DNA from: DYHD01 sp964411065
Lineage (GTDB): Bacteria; Nitrospirota; Thermodesulfovibrionia; Thermodesulfovibrionales; Dissulfurispiraceae
Direction: 5' to 3'
DNA: 64,000 nucleotides
NCBI GenBank assembly: GCA_964411065.1
Contig: CAYPJO010000001.1
Span: 1-64,000, forward strand
The position numbers and the translations under genes are program-made. The notes beneath the pieces were generated by a model that was given only the letters and a program-made list of their open reading frames with translations, had not been told where the DNA came from and searched no databases. Within the stretch, counting starts at the first letter, position 1. Every line of letters begins with the position of its first letter. This document shows, in pieces, positions 6,804 through 15,660 of this stretch.

Positions 6804-9085
6804 TTAACAAAGAATTAGAATTAATAATAGAAGCCACTATTAAAGATGCTAAACAAAGAAATCACGAGTTTTTGACTGTTGAGCATCTTTTGTTTGCTGT
6901 CCTCCATGATGATTGGGGGAGTGATATTATCCTTAACTGTGGTGGAAATATTGAGAGATTAAAGAAGTATATTGAAGAATACTTTGAAGAGTATATTCCA
7001 AAGGTCCCCCACAGAGTAGATGAACAGCCACGTATGACAATCGGTTTTCAGAGAGTGCTTCAAAGAGCTCTCAATCATGTCAAGTCATCAGGGAAATCTG
7101 AAGCTGATGCAGGAGACATAATAAGCGCTATATTCTTAGAGGAAGGTTCTCATTCTGTCTATTTCTTAAATTTAGAGGGTATAACAAGACTCGATGTACT
7201 AAACTATATCTCCCATGGCATATCAAAAATAGCAGATCGCATCGATAAAGAGTATTTAAAAGAAGGTATATACCAAGAAGAAACTAAAAAAGAAAGAGAC
7301 CCCTTAAAACTCTTTTCAGTAAATTTATTAGAAAAAGCTAAGAAAGGTTTGATAGACCCCTTAATTGGTAGGCAGTCAGAAATAGAAAGAACAATACAAG
7401 TTCTTTGTAGAAGAAGAAAAAATAATATAGTCTTAGTAGGTGAGCCTGGAGTAGGTAAAACAGCTATCGTTGAGGGTTTAGCTTTAAAGATTTACAAACA
7501 GGAAGTTCCTTCAGTCCTACAGAACACTCAGATATATATGTTGGATATGGGAGCTATCCTTGCAGGAACTAAATATAGAGGAGATTTTGAGTCAAGACTG
7601 AAGGCTATTCTAAAGAAACTCGAGAGTATTCCTAATGCTATTCTTTTTATTGATGAGATTCATACTATAGTTGGCGCAGGAGCAACAAATAGGGGCTCAA
7701 TGGATGCGTCTAATATCTTAAAACCTGTTATTATCTCTGGTTCTTTAAGATGTATCGGCGCAACTACCTATGAGGAATACAAAAACTATTTTGAAAAAGA
7801 TCGAGCTCTTAGTAGGCGATTCCAGAAATTAGAGATCTATGAACCTTCAACAAAAGAGACTTTGAAAATAATCGAGGGTTTGAAATCTTACTATGAAGAC
7901 TTTCACAAAGTAAGATATACAAAAAAAGCTTTGCGAGCCGCGGTGGAGCTCTCTGCAAAATACATAAATGATAGGTTCTTGCCCGATAAAGCAATAGATG
8001 TGATAGATGAAGCTGGTGCAGCACTTAGACTTTCCTCTTCTAATAAAAAAACGGTAGGAGTCTCTGATATTGAGCGGATTGTTGCGAAAATTGCAAGAAT
8101 CCCTCCTCAAACAATTACAGCCTCTGAAACAGAGAGACTCAAAAACCTTGAAAAGGAAATAAAGAGTAAAATTTTTGGTCAGGATATAGCCATCGACACA
8201 GTAGTAAGCGCCATTAAAAGAGCTAAAGCAGGAATGGGTTCGCCCAATAAACCCTTAGGGTCTTTCCTCTTAATTGGTCCAACAGGAGTAGGTAAAACAG
8301 AGCTTTGTAAACAGTTGGCATTAGCTTTAGGAATAAAGTTTATTAGGTTTGATATGAGTGAATATATGGAAAAACATGCTGTCTCAAGACTGATTGGTGC
8401 ACCTCCAGGTTATGTGGGTTTTGAGCAAGGAGGTCTTCTTACCGATGAAATTAGAAAAAATCCTCACAGTGTTCTACTCCTTGATGAAATTGAGAAGGCC
8501 CATCCAGACCTTTTTAACATTCTCTTGCAAGTCATGGATTACGCTACCTTAACCGATAATAACGGAAAGAAGGCTGATTTCAGAAATGTAATTATAGTAA
8601 TGACTTCCAATGCTGGTGCAAAAGATATGAACAAAGGGGTTATTGGTTTTGGCGACAGGGTTAAAGATGCTCAGGCTAAAAGCAGAGATGCTGTAAACAG
8701 ACTTTTTAACCCTGAATTTAGAAACAGGCTTGACGCTATAGTTACATTCAACCCCCTTACCAATGAGATTATGAAAAATGTAGTTGATAAATTCATCAAT
8801 GAGATGAAAGAACAATTAAGACATAAAAAAGTAGAGATCTCTATTTCTGAAAAGGCAAAAGAATTGCTCTCTCAAAAAGGTTATGACCCCCTATATGGAG
8901 CTCGCCCACTCTCAAGAGTCATTCAAGAAGAGATTAAGGCAGTTTTATCAGATGAGATACTCTTTGGCAGATTGAAAAAGGGCGGAAATGTTTTCGTTGA
9001 TGTAGATAAAGACAAAGAAAGTTTTTCTTTTAAATATAGCTTTAAAGAAAAAAGCTCAAAAACTCAATTTAATATAAGGGAGTAA
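6800..9085 (+). CDS. clpA: ATP-dependent Clp protease ATP-binding subunit ClpA
   Basis: ClpA is the hexameric AAA+ unfoldase that feeds substrates, including those brought by ClpS, to ClpP. The 761 residues contain an N-terminal double-Clp domain (about 1-140), a first AAA module with Walker A GEPGVGKT near residue 214 and FIDEIHT, and a second with GPTGVGKT near residue 492 and LLLDEIEKAHPD. An IGF tripeptide near residue 615 is the loop that docks to ClpP. It lacks the long middle coiled coil of ClpB, which supports ClpA. No clpP is in this window. Spacing to clpS is minus four bases. Confidence 0.95.
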   Translation: MINKELELIIEATIKDAKQRNHEFLTVEHLLFAVLHDDWGSDIILNCGGNIERLKKYIEEYFEEYIPKVPHRVDEQPRMTIGFQRVLQRALNHVKSSGKSEADAGDIISAIFLEEGSHSVYFLNLEGITRLDVLNYISHGISKIADRIDKEYLKEGIYQEETKKERDPLKLFSVNLLEKAKKGLIDPLIGRQSEIERTIQVLCRRRKNNIVLVGEPGVGKTAIVEGLALKIYKQEVPSVLQNTQIYMLDMGAILAGTKYRGDFESRLKAILKKLESIPNAILFIDEIHTIVGAGATNRGSMDASNILKPVIISGSLRCIGATTYEEYKNYFEKDRALSRRFQKLEIYEPSTKETLKIIEGLKSYYEDFHKVRYTKKALRAAVELSAKYINDRFLPDKAIDVIDEAGAALRLSSSNKKTVGVSDIERIVAKIARIPPQTITASETERLKNLEKEIKSKIFGQDIAIDTVVSAIKRAKAGMGSPNKPLGSFLLIGPTGVGKTELCKQLALALGIKFIRFDMSEYMEKHAVSRLIGAPPGYVGFEQGGLLTDEIRKNPHSVLLLDEIEKAHPDLFNILLQVMDYATLTDNNGKKADFRNVIIVMTSNAGAKDMNKGVIGFGDRVKDAQAKSRDAVNRLFNPEFRNRLDAIVTFNPLTNEIMKNVVDKFINEMKEQLRHKKVEISISEKAKELLSQKGYDPLYGARPLSRVIQEEIKAVLSDEILFGRLKKGGNVFVDVDKDKESFSFKYSFKEKSSKTQFNIRE

Positions 9086-9649
9086 AAGATTGCTCTTACC
9101 CTCAAATATTTCTATCTTCTGTCGGGTCTCATTGTGGTTTAAGTATTTAAAATTAAATATAATTTCAACTCTTCCCTTTATAAAGGGAAAAGTCCCTTAA
9201 AAATTAAATAATAGACTTTATTAGATTCTACAAAAAACTAAACATCCTTTTNNNNNNNNNNNNNNNNNNNNNNNNNNNNNNNNNNNNNNNNNNNNNNNNN
9301 NNNNNNNNNNNNNNNNNNNNNNNNNNNNNNNNNNNNNNNNNNNNNNNNNNNTTAAAAATTAAATAATAGACTTTATTAGATTCTACAAAAAACTAAACAT
9401 CCTTTTAATTTAGTGAAAGCTAACAGATGGAAGGGGCCTGAATAGAAATGGTTGTGGTTAATGACTTGAGGGTAATTTTTACTATTGACTCATATAAATC
9501 GTTTTAGCTCAGTAAATAATGAAATCATCTTCAGAATTCCTTAGTCATCAAATCGGTAAGGTACTGTAATCATAGTTTTTCATTACAAATTAGATACTTT
9601 TAGTAAAAAAGAGTAATTCAATTAATTAATAAAATCTGGAGGTAAGAAG
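9086..9649. other. Intergenic region between clpA and glgP, with assembly gap
   Basis: No gene is visible. It holds the 18-bp perfect palindrome TTCCCTTTATAAAGGGAA at 9172-9189, which may be a weak stem-loop after clpA. Beyond it are a 55-base segment at 9197-9251, 100 Ns, and the same 55 bases again at 9352-9406. The last 240 bases before glgP have no strong promoter that I can defend; a TTGACT at 9485-9490 lacks a matching -10. Confidence 0.5.
9197..9406. repeat. Identical 55-bp copies flanking a 100-N assembly gap
   Basis: Positions 9197-9251 and 9352-9406 are identical over all 55 bases and abut the N run (9252-9351) on both sides. This is what a de Bruijn assembler with a 55-base k-mer leaves when two contigs share a terminal k-mer and are scaffolded with a fixed-size gap. 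The simplest reading is that the two contig ends overlap and nothing is missing. A true tandem repeat is the alternative. Confidence 0.85.
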
Positions 9650-12094
9650 ATGGCAACCTCAGGAAGAAGTTGTTATGAGTCAATGATAGAGCATCTAACT
9701 TATTCCCTTGCAAAGGATATATATTCTGCAACTGAGAGGGATAAATTTCATGCTATTGTTCTTTCTGTTAGGGATCATCTTGTCCAGAACTGGATGAGAA
9801 CTCAGCAATATTATTATGAAATTAATGCGAAAAGGGTATATTATTTATCTCTTGAATTTCTATTAGGAAGGTTACTTGATAGTTATATTAACAACTTAGG
9901 CTTGACAGAGGAGTACAACAAAACTGTTTCATGTTTTGGTTTAACCTATGAGGATTTACTGGAACTTGAATGGGATGCAGGATTAGGAAACGGAGGTTTA
10001 GGAAGACTGGCTGCTTGCTTTTTAGATTCCCTTGCTACCCTTCAATATCCTGCCTATGGCTATGGAATCAGATATGAATATGGTATCTTTACCCAAAAAA
10101 TTAAAAATGGTTATCAAATAGAAACACCTGATAATTGGCTTAGATATGGCAATCCATGGGAATTTCCACGCCCAGAAGTCCTATATCCTATCTATTTTCA
10201 TGGTTGGGTGGAAACGGTCACCTGTGGTAGTAGAATGCATATGGTGTGGAAGGATGCTGACGAAGTAATGGCAATGGCTTATGATTATCCTGTCCCTGGT
10301 TATAGAAATAAAACTGTAAATACCCTGAGACTATGGGCGGCAAAATCTAGCAGAGAATTTGACCTCGAATACTTCAATAACGGCGATTATGTCAAAGCTA
10401 TGGAGAATAAAAACTACAGCGAGACTATATCAAAAGTATTATACCCAGATGATCAGTCTTTAGCAGGGAAGGAGTTGCGTCTGAAACAACAATACTTTTT
10501 CGTATCAGCTACTTTAAAAGATATTGTAAGAAGGTATAAAAAATTTAATAGAACCTTTCACGAATTCTCCGATAAAGTCGCTATTCAGTTGAACGACACT
10601 CATCCCTCCATAGCAATAGCAGAACTAATGAGGATCTTAGTTGATGAAGAAGGAATGCCCTGGGAAACTTCCTGGGAGATTACTCAAAAAGTCTTCTCCT
10701 ATACTAACCATACTGTTTTACCTGAAGCTCTTGAAGTATGGTCAGAGGGACTCTTTGCATATTTACTTCCAAGGCATCTTCAGATAATTCGTGAGATTGA
10801 TCGAAGATTTTTAATAGAAGTAAAAGAAAAGTTTCCTGACTCAAACATGATTCCAAAGGTAGCAATAATTACAGGAGAGGGTGAACAGCATATTAACATG
10901 GCTCGACTTGCCATTGTAGGGAGTCATAAAATAAATGGGGTCTCTGAATTGCATTCTGAGATTATTAAGAATAAGATTTTCCCAGATTTTTATAAATTAT
11001 ACCCTGAAAAATTTATGAGTATTACCAACGGGATAACTCACAGGCGTTGGCTAATAGAATCGAATCCAGCTTTATCAGCCCTTATTTCCGAAGCAATAGG
11101 TGAGTCGTGGAAAAAAGATTTTGAGCAGATTAGAAAATTAGAATCTTTTATAGAGGACAAAGAATTTTGTAAAAAATTCATAGCTGTAAAAAAATCTAAC
11201 AAGGAATCTCTTGCCAAATTTCTTTATTTAACGAATGGAATCTCCTTCAGACCTCATTTCATGCTCGATTGTCAGATTAAAAGATTTCATGAATATAAGC
11301 GTCAGCTTCTAAATATTCTACATGTAATAACTTTATACAATAGGATACGAGAGGGCAGAATCAGAGAAAACTTTGCCCCAAGAACAGTACTCTTTGCTGG
11401 GAAGTCAGCACCTGGGTATTATATCTGTAAACTTATAATTAAACTTATTCATTCTGTCATTGAGACTATTGATTCTAATACAGGAGTCAAAGATAAATTG
11501 CAGGTTATTTTTATCCCTAATTATGGTGTATCCTTAGCTCAAAAAATTATACCTGCAGCAGAACTCTCTGAGCAAATTTCTACTGCAGGATTTGAGGCAT
11601 CAGGCACCGGCAATATGAAATTTATGATAAATGGAGCCTTAACTATAGGCACTTTAGATGGTGCAAATATTGAAATCAGGCAAGAAGTAGGAGAAGAGAA
11701 TTTTTTCCACTTTGGTTATACTGCCGATGAGATTTTTGAAATGAGGAGTAATTACAATCCCTATAAATATTACGAAGAAGAACCAGAATTAAGACAGGTT
11801 CTAAACCAACTATTAGAGGGACACTTTAGCCCTGAAAATCCATCTCTTTTTATACCTATAGTTAAAACTTTACTTGAAAATGACAGGTTCTTTGTTCTTG
11901 CTGATTATAGTTCATATATAAGTTGTCAGGAAAGGGTCTCGAAAGCCTATAATGACGAATTTAAATGGGCGAAAATGGCTATCTTAAATGTTGCACGTTC
12001 ATCCAGGTTTTCTTCCGATAGAGTTGTAAGGGAATATGCTGAAAAAATTTGGGGCATCAAACCTGCAGATTTCTCAGAAAGGGAGAGGGAATAA
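9650..12094 (+). CDS. glgP: Glycogen/starch/alpha-glucan phosphorylase (GT35)
   Basis: This enzyme releases glucose-1-phosphate from the non-reducing ends of glycogen or maltodextrin, using pyridoxal phosphate. The 814 residues span the complete fold: RVYYLSLEFLLGRLL and ELEWDAGLGNGGLGRLAACFLDS in the N-terminal domain, QLNDTHPSIAIAELMR, TNGITHRRWL, KRFHEYKRQLLN, and the cofactor site EASGTGNMKFMINGALTIGT, where K657 is the Schiff-base lysine. Length is normal for the family. GGAGGT lies eight bases before the ATG. It is convergent with coaBC, 14 bases apart. A second phosphorylase of a different subfamily lies at the right edge of the window. Confidence 0.95.
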   Translation: MATSGRSCYESMIEHLTYSLAKDIYSATERDKFHAIVLSVRDHLVQNWMRTQQYYYEINAKRVYYLSLEFLLGRLLDSYINNLGLTEEYNKTVSCFGLTYEDLLELEWDAGLGNGGLGRLAACFLDSLATLQYPAYGYGIRYEYGIFTQKIKNGYQIETPDNWLRYGNPWEFPRPEVLYPIYFHGWVETVTCGSRMHMVWKDADEVMAMAYDYPVPGYRNKTVNTLRLWAAKSSREFDLEYFNNGDYVKAMENKNYSETISKVLYPDDQSLAGKELRLKQQYFFVSATLKDIVRRYKKFNRTFHEFSDKVAIQLNDTHPSIAIAELMRILVDEEGMPWETSWEITQKVFSYTNHTVLPEALEVWSEGLFAYLLPRHLQIIREIDRRFLIEVKEKFPDSNMIPKVAIITGEGEQHINMARLAIVGSHKINGVSELHSEIIKNKIFPDFYKLYPEKFMSITNGITHRRWLIESNPALSALISEAIGESWKKDFEQIRKLESFIEDKEFCKKFIAVKKSNKESLAKFLYLTNGISFRPHFMLDCQIKRFHEYKRQLLNILHVITLYNRIREGRIRENFAPRTVLFAGKSAPGYYICKLIIKLIHSVIETIDSNTGVKDKLQVIFIPNYGVSLAQKIIPAAELSEQISTAGFEASGTGNMKFMINGALTIGTLDGANIEIRQEVGEENFFHFGYTADEIFEMRSNYNPYKYYEEEPELRQVLNQLLEGHFSPENPSLFIPIVKTLLENDRFFVLADYSSYISCQERVSKAYNDEFKWAKMAILNVARSSRFSSDRVVREYAEKIWGIKPADFSERERE

Positions 12095-12108
12095 AAATAT
12101 ACAAAGAG

Positions 12109-13290
12109 TTAGTGCAAGAGTCTTTTTAGTTCTAAGGCTCTGTTTAGTATTTCCATCGCGACATCTTCTTTCTTCATGAGGGGTAATTCTTTTTGCTCAA
12201 TTCTATCTATTATTACAACTTCATTGGTGTCGACATCAAAACCAGAACCTCTTTTTGTAATGTCATTAAAAACGATCATGTCTAAATTTTTCTTGAAAAG
12301 CTTCTCCTTAGCTTTATCAATTTTATAACCTGTCTCAGCAGAGAAACCTATCAGGAAAGGTCTATTAGGTAAATGCCCTACCTCATACAATATATCTTTG
12401 GTTTGATTTAATTCTAAAATGAGTCTCTCAACCTTCTGAACCTTTTCGCTATAAAAATTAGCAGGTTTAAAGTCTGCCACGGCAGCTGACATTATTAGCA
12501 TTGTGACAGTAGATATATTAGACATCACTGCATCATACATTTCATCGGAAGAATTAACTTTTATCAATCTGATATTACCATTATCAATCTCTAAGGAAGT
12601 AGGACCACTCACCAATAAAACTTCTGCTCCCCGTCTTGAAGCAACCTTAGCAATAGCAAAACCCATTTTGCCCGATGATCTATTAGAAATGAATCTCACA
12701 GGATCAATATATTCTCTTGTTGGTCCTGCTGTAACTAAAACTCTCTCATTTAACATATCCTTTGGGGTTAAAGCAGAAATAATAGACTCCAATATTTTAT
12801 TCGGCTCCGACATTCTCCCTAAACCTTCTTCCCCACAGGCAAGCATGCCTAATTCGGGACCTACTATTTTAATCCCCAAGGTTCTCAAATATTCGAGATT
12901 TTTCTGAGTAACAGGGTTTTCATACATTCTCCAGTTCATAGCTGGCGCAAGTAAAACAGGGCCCTTATAAACAAGAAGAGCAGTGCTTAGAAGATCATCA
13001 GCTATTCCACTTGCATATTTATTGATAATATTAGCTGTAGCAGGAGCTATAACAAATATTTCCGCTTTACGAGCAAGCTCTATATGAGAAAAGGCATCTC
13101 TAAACATATCAAAATAAACTTTACAGCCAGTAGCAGATTCAATACAGAGAGGAGTAACAAACTTGCAGGACGCTTCTGTCATAATCACATCAACAGAAGC
13201 TCCTTCTTGCATAAGCGTCCTAATAATGTCTATTGATTTATAAAGAGCTATACTTCCAGTTAAACCAAAGAGTATAGACTTGCCTTTCAT
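12109..13290 (-). CDS. coaBC: Bifunctional phosphopantothenoylcysteine decarboxylase/phosphopantothenate--cysteine ligase
   Basis: CoaBC carries out two steps of coenzyme A synthesis: CTP-dependent joining of cysteine to 4'-phosphopantothenate, then FMN-dependent decarboxylation. The N-terminal CoaC flavoprotein domain (about 1-180) has GSIALYKS, the FSHIELA histidine motif, APATANIINKYASGIADDLL and PAMNWRMYENP. The C-terminal CoaB domain (about 185-393) has GPTREYIDPVRFISNRSSGKMG and FVNDITKRGSG-like signatures (here FNDITKRGSGFD). At 393 residues it is typical. It is the last gene of the yicC-remA-gmk-rpoZ-coaBC run, 14 bases after rpoZ. Confidence 0.95.
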   Translation of the reverse strand: MKGKSILFGLTGSIALYKSIDIIRTLMQEGASVDVIMTEASCKFVTPLCIESATGCKVYFDMFRDAFSHIELARKAEIFVIAPATANIINKYASGIADDLLSTALLVYKGPVLLAPAMNWRMYENPVTQKNLEYLRTLGIKIVGPELGMLACGEEGLGRMSEPNKILESIISALTPKDMLNERVLVTAGPTREYIDPVRFISNRSSGKMGFAIAKVASRRGAEVLLVSGPTSLEIDNGNIRLIKVNSSDEMYDAVMSNISTVTMLIMSAAVADFKPANFYSEKVQKVERLILELNQTKDILYEVGHLPNRPFLIGFSAETGYKIDKAKEKLFKKNLDMIVFNDITKRGSGFDVDTNEVVIIDRIEQKELPLMKKEDVAMEILNRALELKRLLH

Positions 13291-13304
13291 TATTTTTATA
13301 AATT

Positions 13305-13739
13305 TTATAAATCTTCTTCTGAGATTTGTCCTTCAGAGTTGTCTAAATCCTTTAGAGTCGATAACTCATTAATTGTCCCAAACATATTGAGCACCTCTTC
13401 CTGAGCTTCCCTTTCATGCTCTAAAAGATAGAGCTTTAAGTCCTTCTCGATCTCAGTTATATCAGCTAATGGCTTCTTCTTCTCAGTTACCCATTTTCTA
13501 TAATCCAGTTTTTCGGCATTTTGTAAAGCAACTCTTGCCTCTTCACCTGTTAAAAACTCAATCTTGCCAGTTAAAGATTCTATAATAGCATTAGTGGTAA
13601 TCTTTTTGTACTTACTCTGTATCTTTAAATTAGATCCCTTTGAAAGCTCTATTGCCCTTTGTGTAGCAATAGCTACAAGCCTAAATCTGCTATCAATCTT
13701 CTTCCTATCAAAAACTATAGGGAGAGATATTATATCCAT
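13305..13739 (-). CDS. rpoZ: DNA-directed RNA polymerase omega subunit
   Basis: Omega helps assemble and stabilise the beta-prime subunit. The N-terminal part shows the family core: DSRFRLVAIATQRAIEL, then KKITTNAIIESLTGKIEF. The position between gmk and coaBC is the classic one for rpoZ. At 144 residues it is longer than the usual 70-90; the extra C-terminal 60 residues are acidic and helical (LKLYLLEHEREAQEEVLNMF) and match no domain I know. AGGAGG lies about nine bases before the ATG. Confidence 0.85.
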   Translation of the reverse strand: MDIISLPIVFDRKKIDSRFRLVAIATQRAIELSKGSNLKIQSKYKKITTNAIIESLTGKIEFLTGEEARVALQNAEKLDYRKWVTEKKKPLADITEIEKDLKLYLLEHEREAQEEVLNMFGTINELSTLKDLDNSEGQISEEDL

Positions 13740-13753
13740 TTTTCAAGTTCCTC

Positions 13754-14380
13754 CTATGCTATAAAATTTTTTTTTATCCATTCATGATCAGCTCTAATTA
13801 CCTTTAGACGCTCTGCACAAATTATCGATCTCAATTGTAACAAAGAGTCTGATAGAATATCATTTACGACAACATAATCATAATAACTATATTCCTTTAT
13901 TTCTTCTTTTGCTCTGATGAGTCTTTTAGAAATATCTTCCTCACAATCAGTCATTCTGTTTCTAAGTCTTTCTTCTAAGGTTTTTAGGCTTGGTGGTAGT
14001 ATAAATATTGTCACTGCCTCGGGTATTTTATCTTTTATAATTCTTCCACCCTGCACATCAATATCGAGTAAGACATCAAAGCCTTGAAGAATATAATTAT
14101 CTATTATATCCCTTGCAGTCCCATATAGATTCCCATGAACCAATGCCCATTCTAAAAAAACATTAGTTTCAATCATCCTCAGAAATTCATCCCAGGTCAC
14201 AAAAAAATAGTCAATTCCATCGACTTCACTACCCCGAGGTTGCCTTGTAGTGTAGGAAACAGATATTTTGAGCCCTTCACAACTATTGAGGAGTTTATGG
14301 CATAAAGTAGTCTTGCCTGCACCTGAAGGCGCCGATATTATAAAGATTATACCTTTTCTCCTTCTTATATACTCTCTCAT
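13754..14380 (-). CDS. gmk: Guanylate kinase
   Basis: Gmk phosphorylates GMP to GDP. The 208 residues start with a short basic extension (MREYIRRRKG), then the P-loop SAPSGAGKTTLCHKLL, the GMP-binding SVSYTTRQPRGSEVDGIDYFFV, EWALVHGNLYGT and DIDVQGGRIIK, and the lid motif RLRNRMTDCEEDISKRL. All expected catalytic residues are visible. It lies 28 bases after remA in the same run, the usual arrangement. Confidence 0.96.
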   Translation of the reverse strand: MREYIRRRKGIIFIISAPSGAGKTTLCHKLLNSCEGLKISVSYTTRQPRGSEVDGIDYFFVTWDEFLRMIETNVFLEWALVHGNLYGTARDIIDNYILQGFDVLLDIDVQGGRIIKDKIPEAVTIFILPPSLKTLEERLRNRMTDCEEDISKRLIRAKEEIKEYSYYDYVVVNDILSDSLLQLRSIICAERLKVIRADHEWIKKNFIA

Positions 14381-14407
14381 TAATAAAAAATTACATGGTT
14401 AAACTTT

Positions 14408-14665
14408 CTAAAGACCCTCTTTAACTAAACTCTCCAAACGATTTAATAAAGTATCAACTTGAATGGCCGATAAAACGACATGATCACTATCTGTTATTAT
14501 AATAGAACGTACTTTTTTTCCTCCAGTTGCATCTATTAGTTTACCTCTATCCTTAGCTTCATCTCTCAGTCTTTTTAAGGCTCGGGATCCTGGATTAAGG
14601 ATAGCAATAATCCTTCCAGCTGAGATAATGTTTCCAAAACCTATATTTATAAATCCTATCCTCAA
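14408..14665 (-). CDS. remA: RemA/DUF370 family regulatory protein
   Basis: An 85-residue member of the DUF370 family, typified by Bacillus RemA, a DNA-binding activator of matrix genes. The match is strong: FINIGFGNIISAGRIIAILNPGS, then LKRLRDEAKDRGKLIDATGGKKVRSIIITDSDHVVLSAIQ in which nearly every family-conserved position is kept. It starts with TTG at 14665, placed seven bases after GAGG; no ATG in frame would preserve the conserved N-terminus. Its place between yicC and gmk is widely conserved, although the targets outside Bacilli are not known. Confidence 0.9.
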   Translation of the reverse strand: MRIGFINIGFGNIISAGRIIAILNPGSRALKRLRDEAKDRGKLIDATGGKKVRSIIITDSDHVVLSAIQVDTLLNRLESLVKEGL

Positions 14666-14674
14666 ATAATTACC

Positions 14675-15532
14675 TCATTGTAAATTCTGGGCATGTTCCC
14701 TTAATTTTTCAACTTCGAGCTTCATCTTTATGACCAAGTACACAATATCAATAAGGTCGGTCTTTGAGGCTATGGTATTGAGCTCTCTCAATATTTCCTG
14801 TGATAAAAAGTCAAGTTTCTTTCCCACCAATTCTTCATCATCTTTTTTAAGGAAGATCTTTTCTATCTTCTCTAAATGACTCTTTAACCTTATAAGCTCT
14901 TCGTTTATATCGCTTCTTTGAGCAATAAAGGCTATCTCTTGAGAGAGTCTGTTTTCATCGACAGGTAGGGTGGTAATTAATTCGTTTATCTTTTTAATAA
15001 GATTATCTCTATGTTCTTTAATTGAATTTTTAAATTGGCTTTCTATCTGATCCCTGGAGACCTTCAAAGTATTCAAAATAATCATAATATCGTTTATAAT
15101 CTCTTCTGCTTCCTTAACCCTCATCTCATAGACTCTGCAAATAGCCTCCTCAACAGTATTAAATAGTTCTTCAAGATTAAAATCTATGTCCTCGCTTAAT
15201 AAAATTTCCTTAAAAGTTAATATATGAGTAAGAGAAACAGGATCTTTAAGTGATAACTCTGTCTTAAGGTTTTCAAGGATCTCATATACTAATTTAGCAA
15301 GATGAGGATTTATCTTTACTCTATACTTCTCATCTGAGGTAAAAATAATGTTAATATCAAACTTACCCCGTAAAAACCTTTTCTTTATCAGCTGTCTTAA
15401 AACCATATCATGCTTAAAAAGCAAAGGAGGTAACTTTAATGATATCTCCAGATGACGATGGTTAAGGGAACGAATCTCTACTCTGAATCCATTTCCTTCG
15501 GTAGAACCAAAACCTGTCATACTCTGAATCAA
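14675..15532 (-). CDS. yicC: YicC/YloC family endoribonuclease
   Basis: This family has been assigned endoribonuclease activity. The protein begins with the signature IQSMTGFG, followed by RVEIRSLNHRHLEISLKLPP (N-terminal YicC domain), and ends with the DUF1732 domain containing RLSQEIAFIAQRSDINEELIRLKSHL and GKKLDFLSQEILRELNTIASK. Length (285) is typical. The start is TTG at 15532 with GGGAG seven bases upstream; the next in-frame ATG would cut the conserved first residues. It is the first gene of the run ending in coaBC. Confidence 0.93.
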   Translation of the reverse strand: MIQSMTGFGSTEGNGFRVEIRSLNHRHLEISLKLPPLLFKHDMVLRQLIKKRFLRGKFDINIIFTSDEKYRVKINPHLAKLVYEILENLKTELSLKDPVSLTHILTFKEILLSEDIDFNLEELFNTVEEAICRVYEMRVKEAEEIINDIMIILNTLKVSRDQIESQFKNSIKEHRDNLIKKINELITTLPVDENRLSQEIAFIAQRSDINEELIRLKSHLEKIEKIFLKKDDEELVGKKLDFLSQEILRELNTIASKTDLIDIVYLVIKMKLEVEKLREHAQNLQ

Positions 15533-15660
15533 TTTAAAACTCCCTATGATTATAAAAAGATCAAGAGATTCTCTAAGACCTATGGATAATTTAAATCAAA
15601 AGGGTAGATAAGCTTTTCGTGAAAACTCTTCTGAGTCTGTTTGCAAATTTTTTAATATAT

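Noticed and set aside
9197..9406. Direct repeats of a mobile element around the gap
   Set aside because: The copies abut the Ns exactly on both sides and are 55 bases long, as expected for an assembly k-mer overlap. No transposase is nearby.
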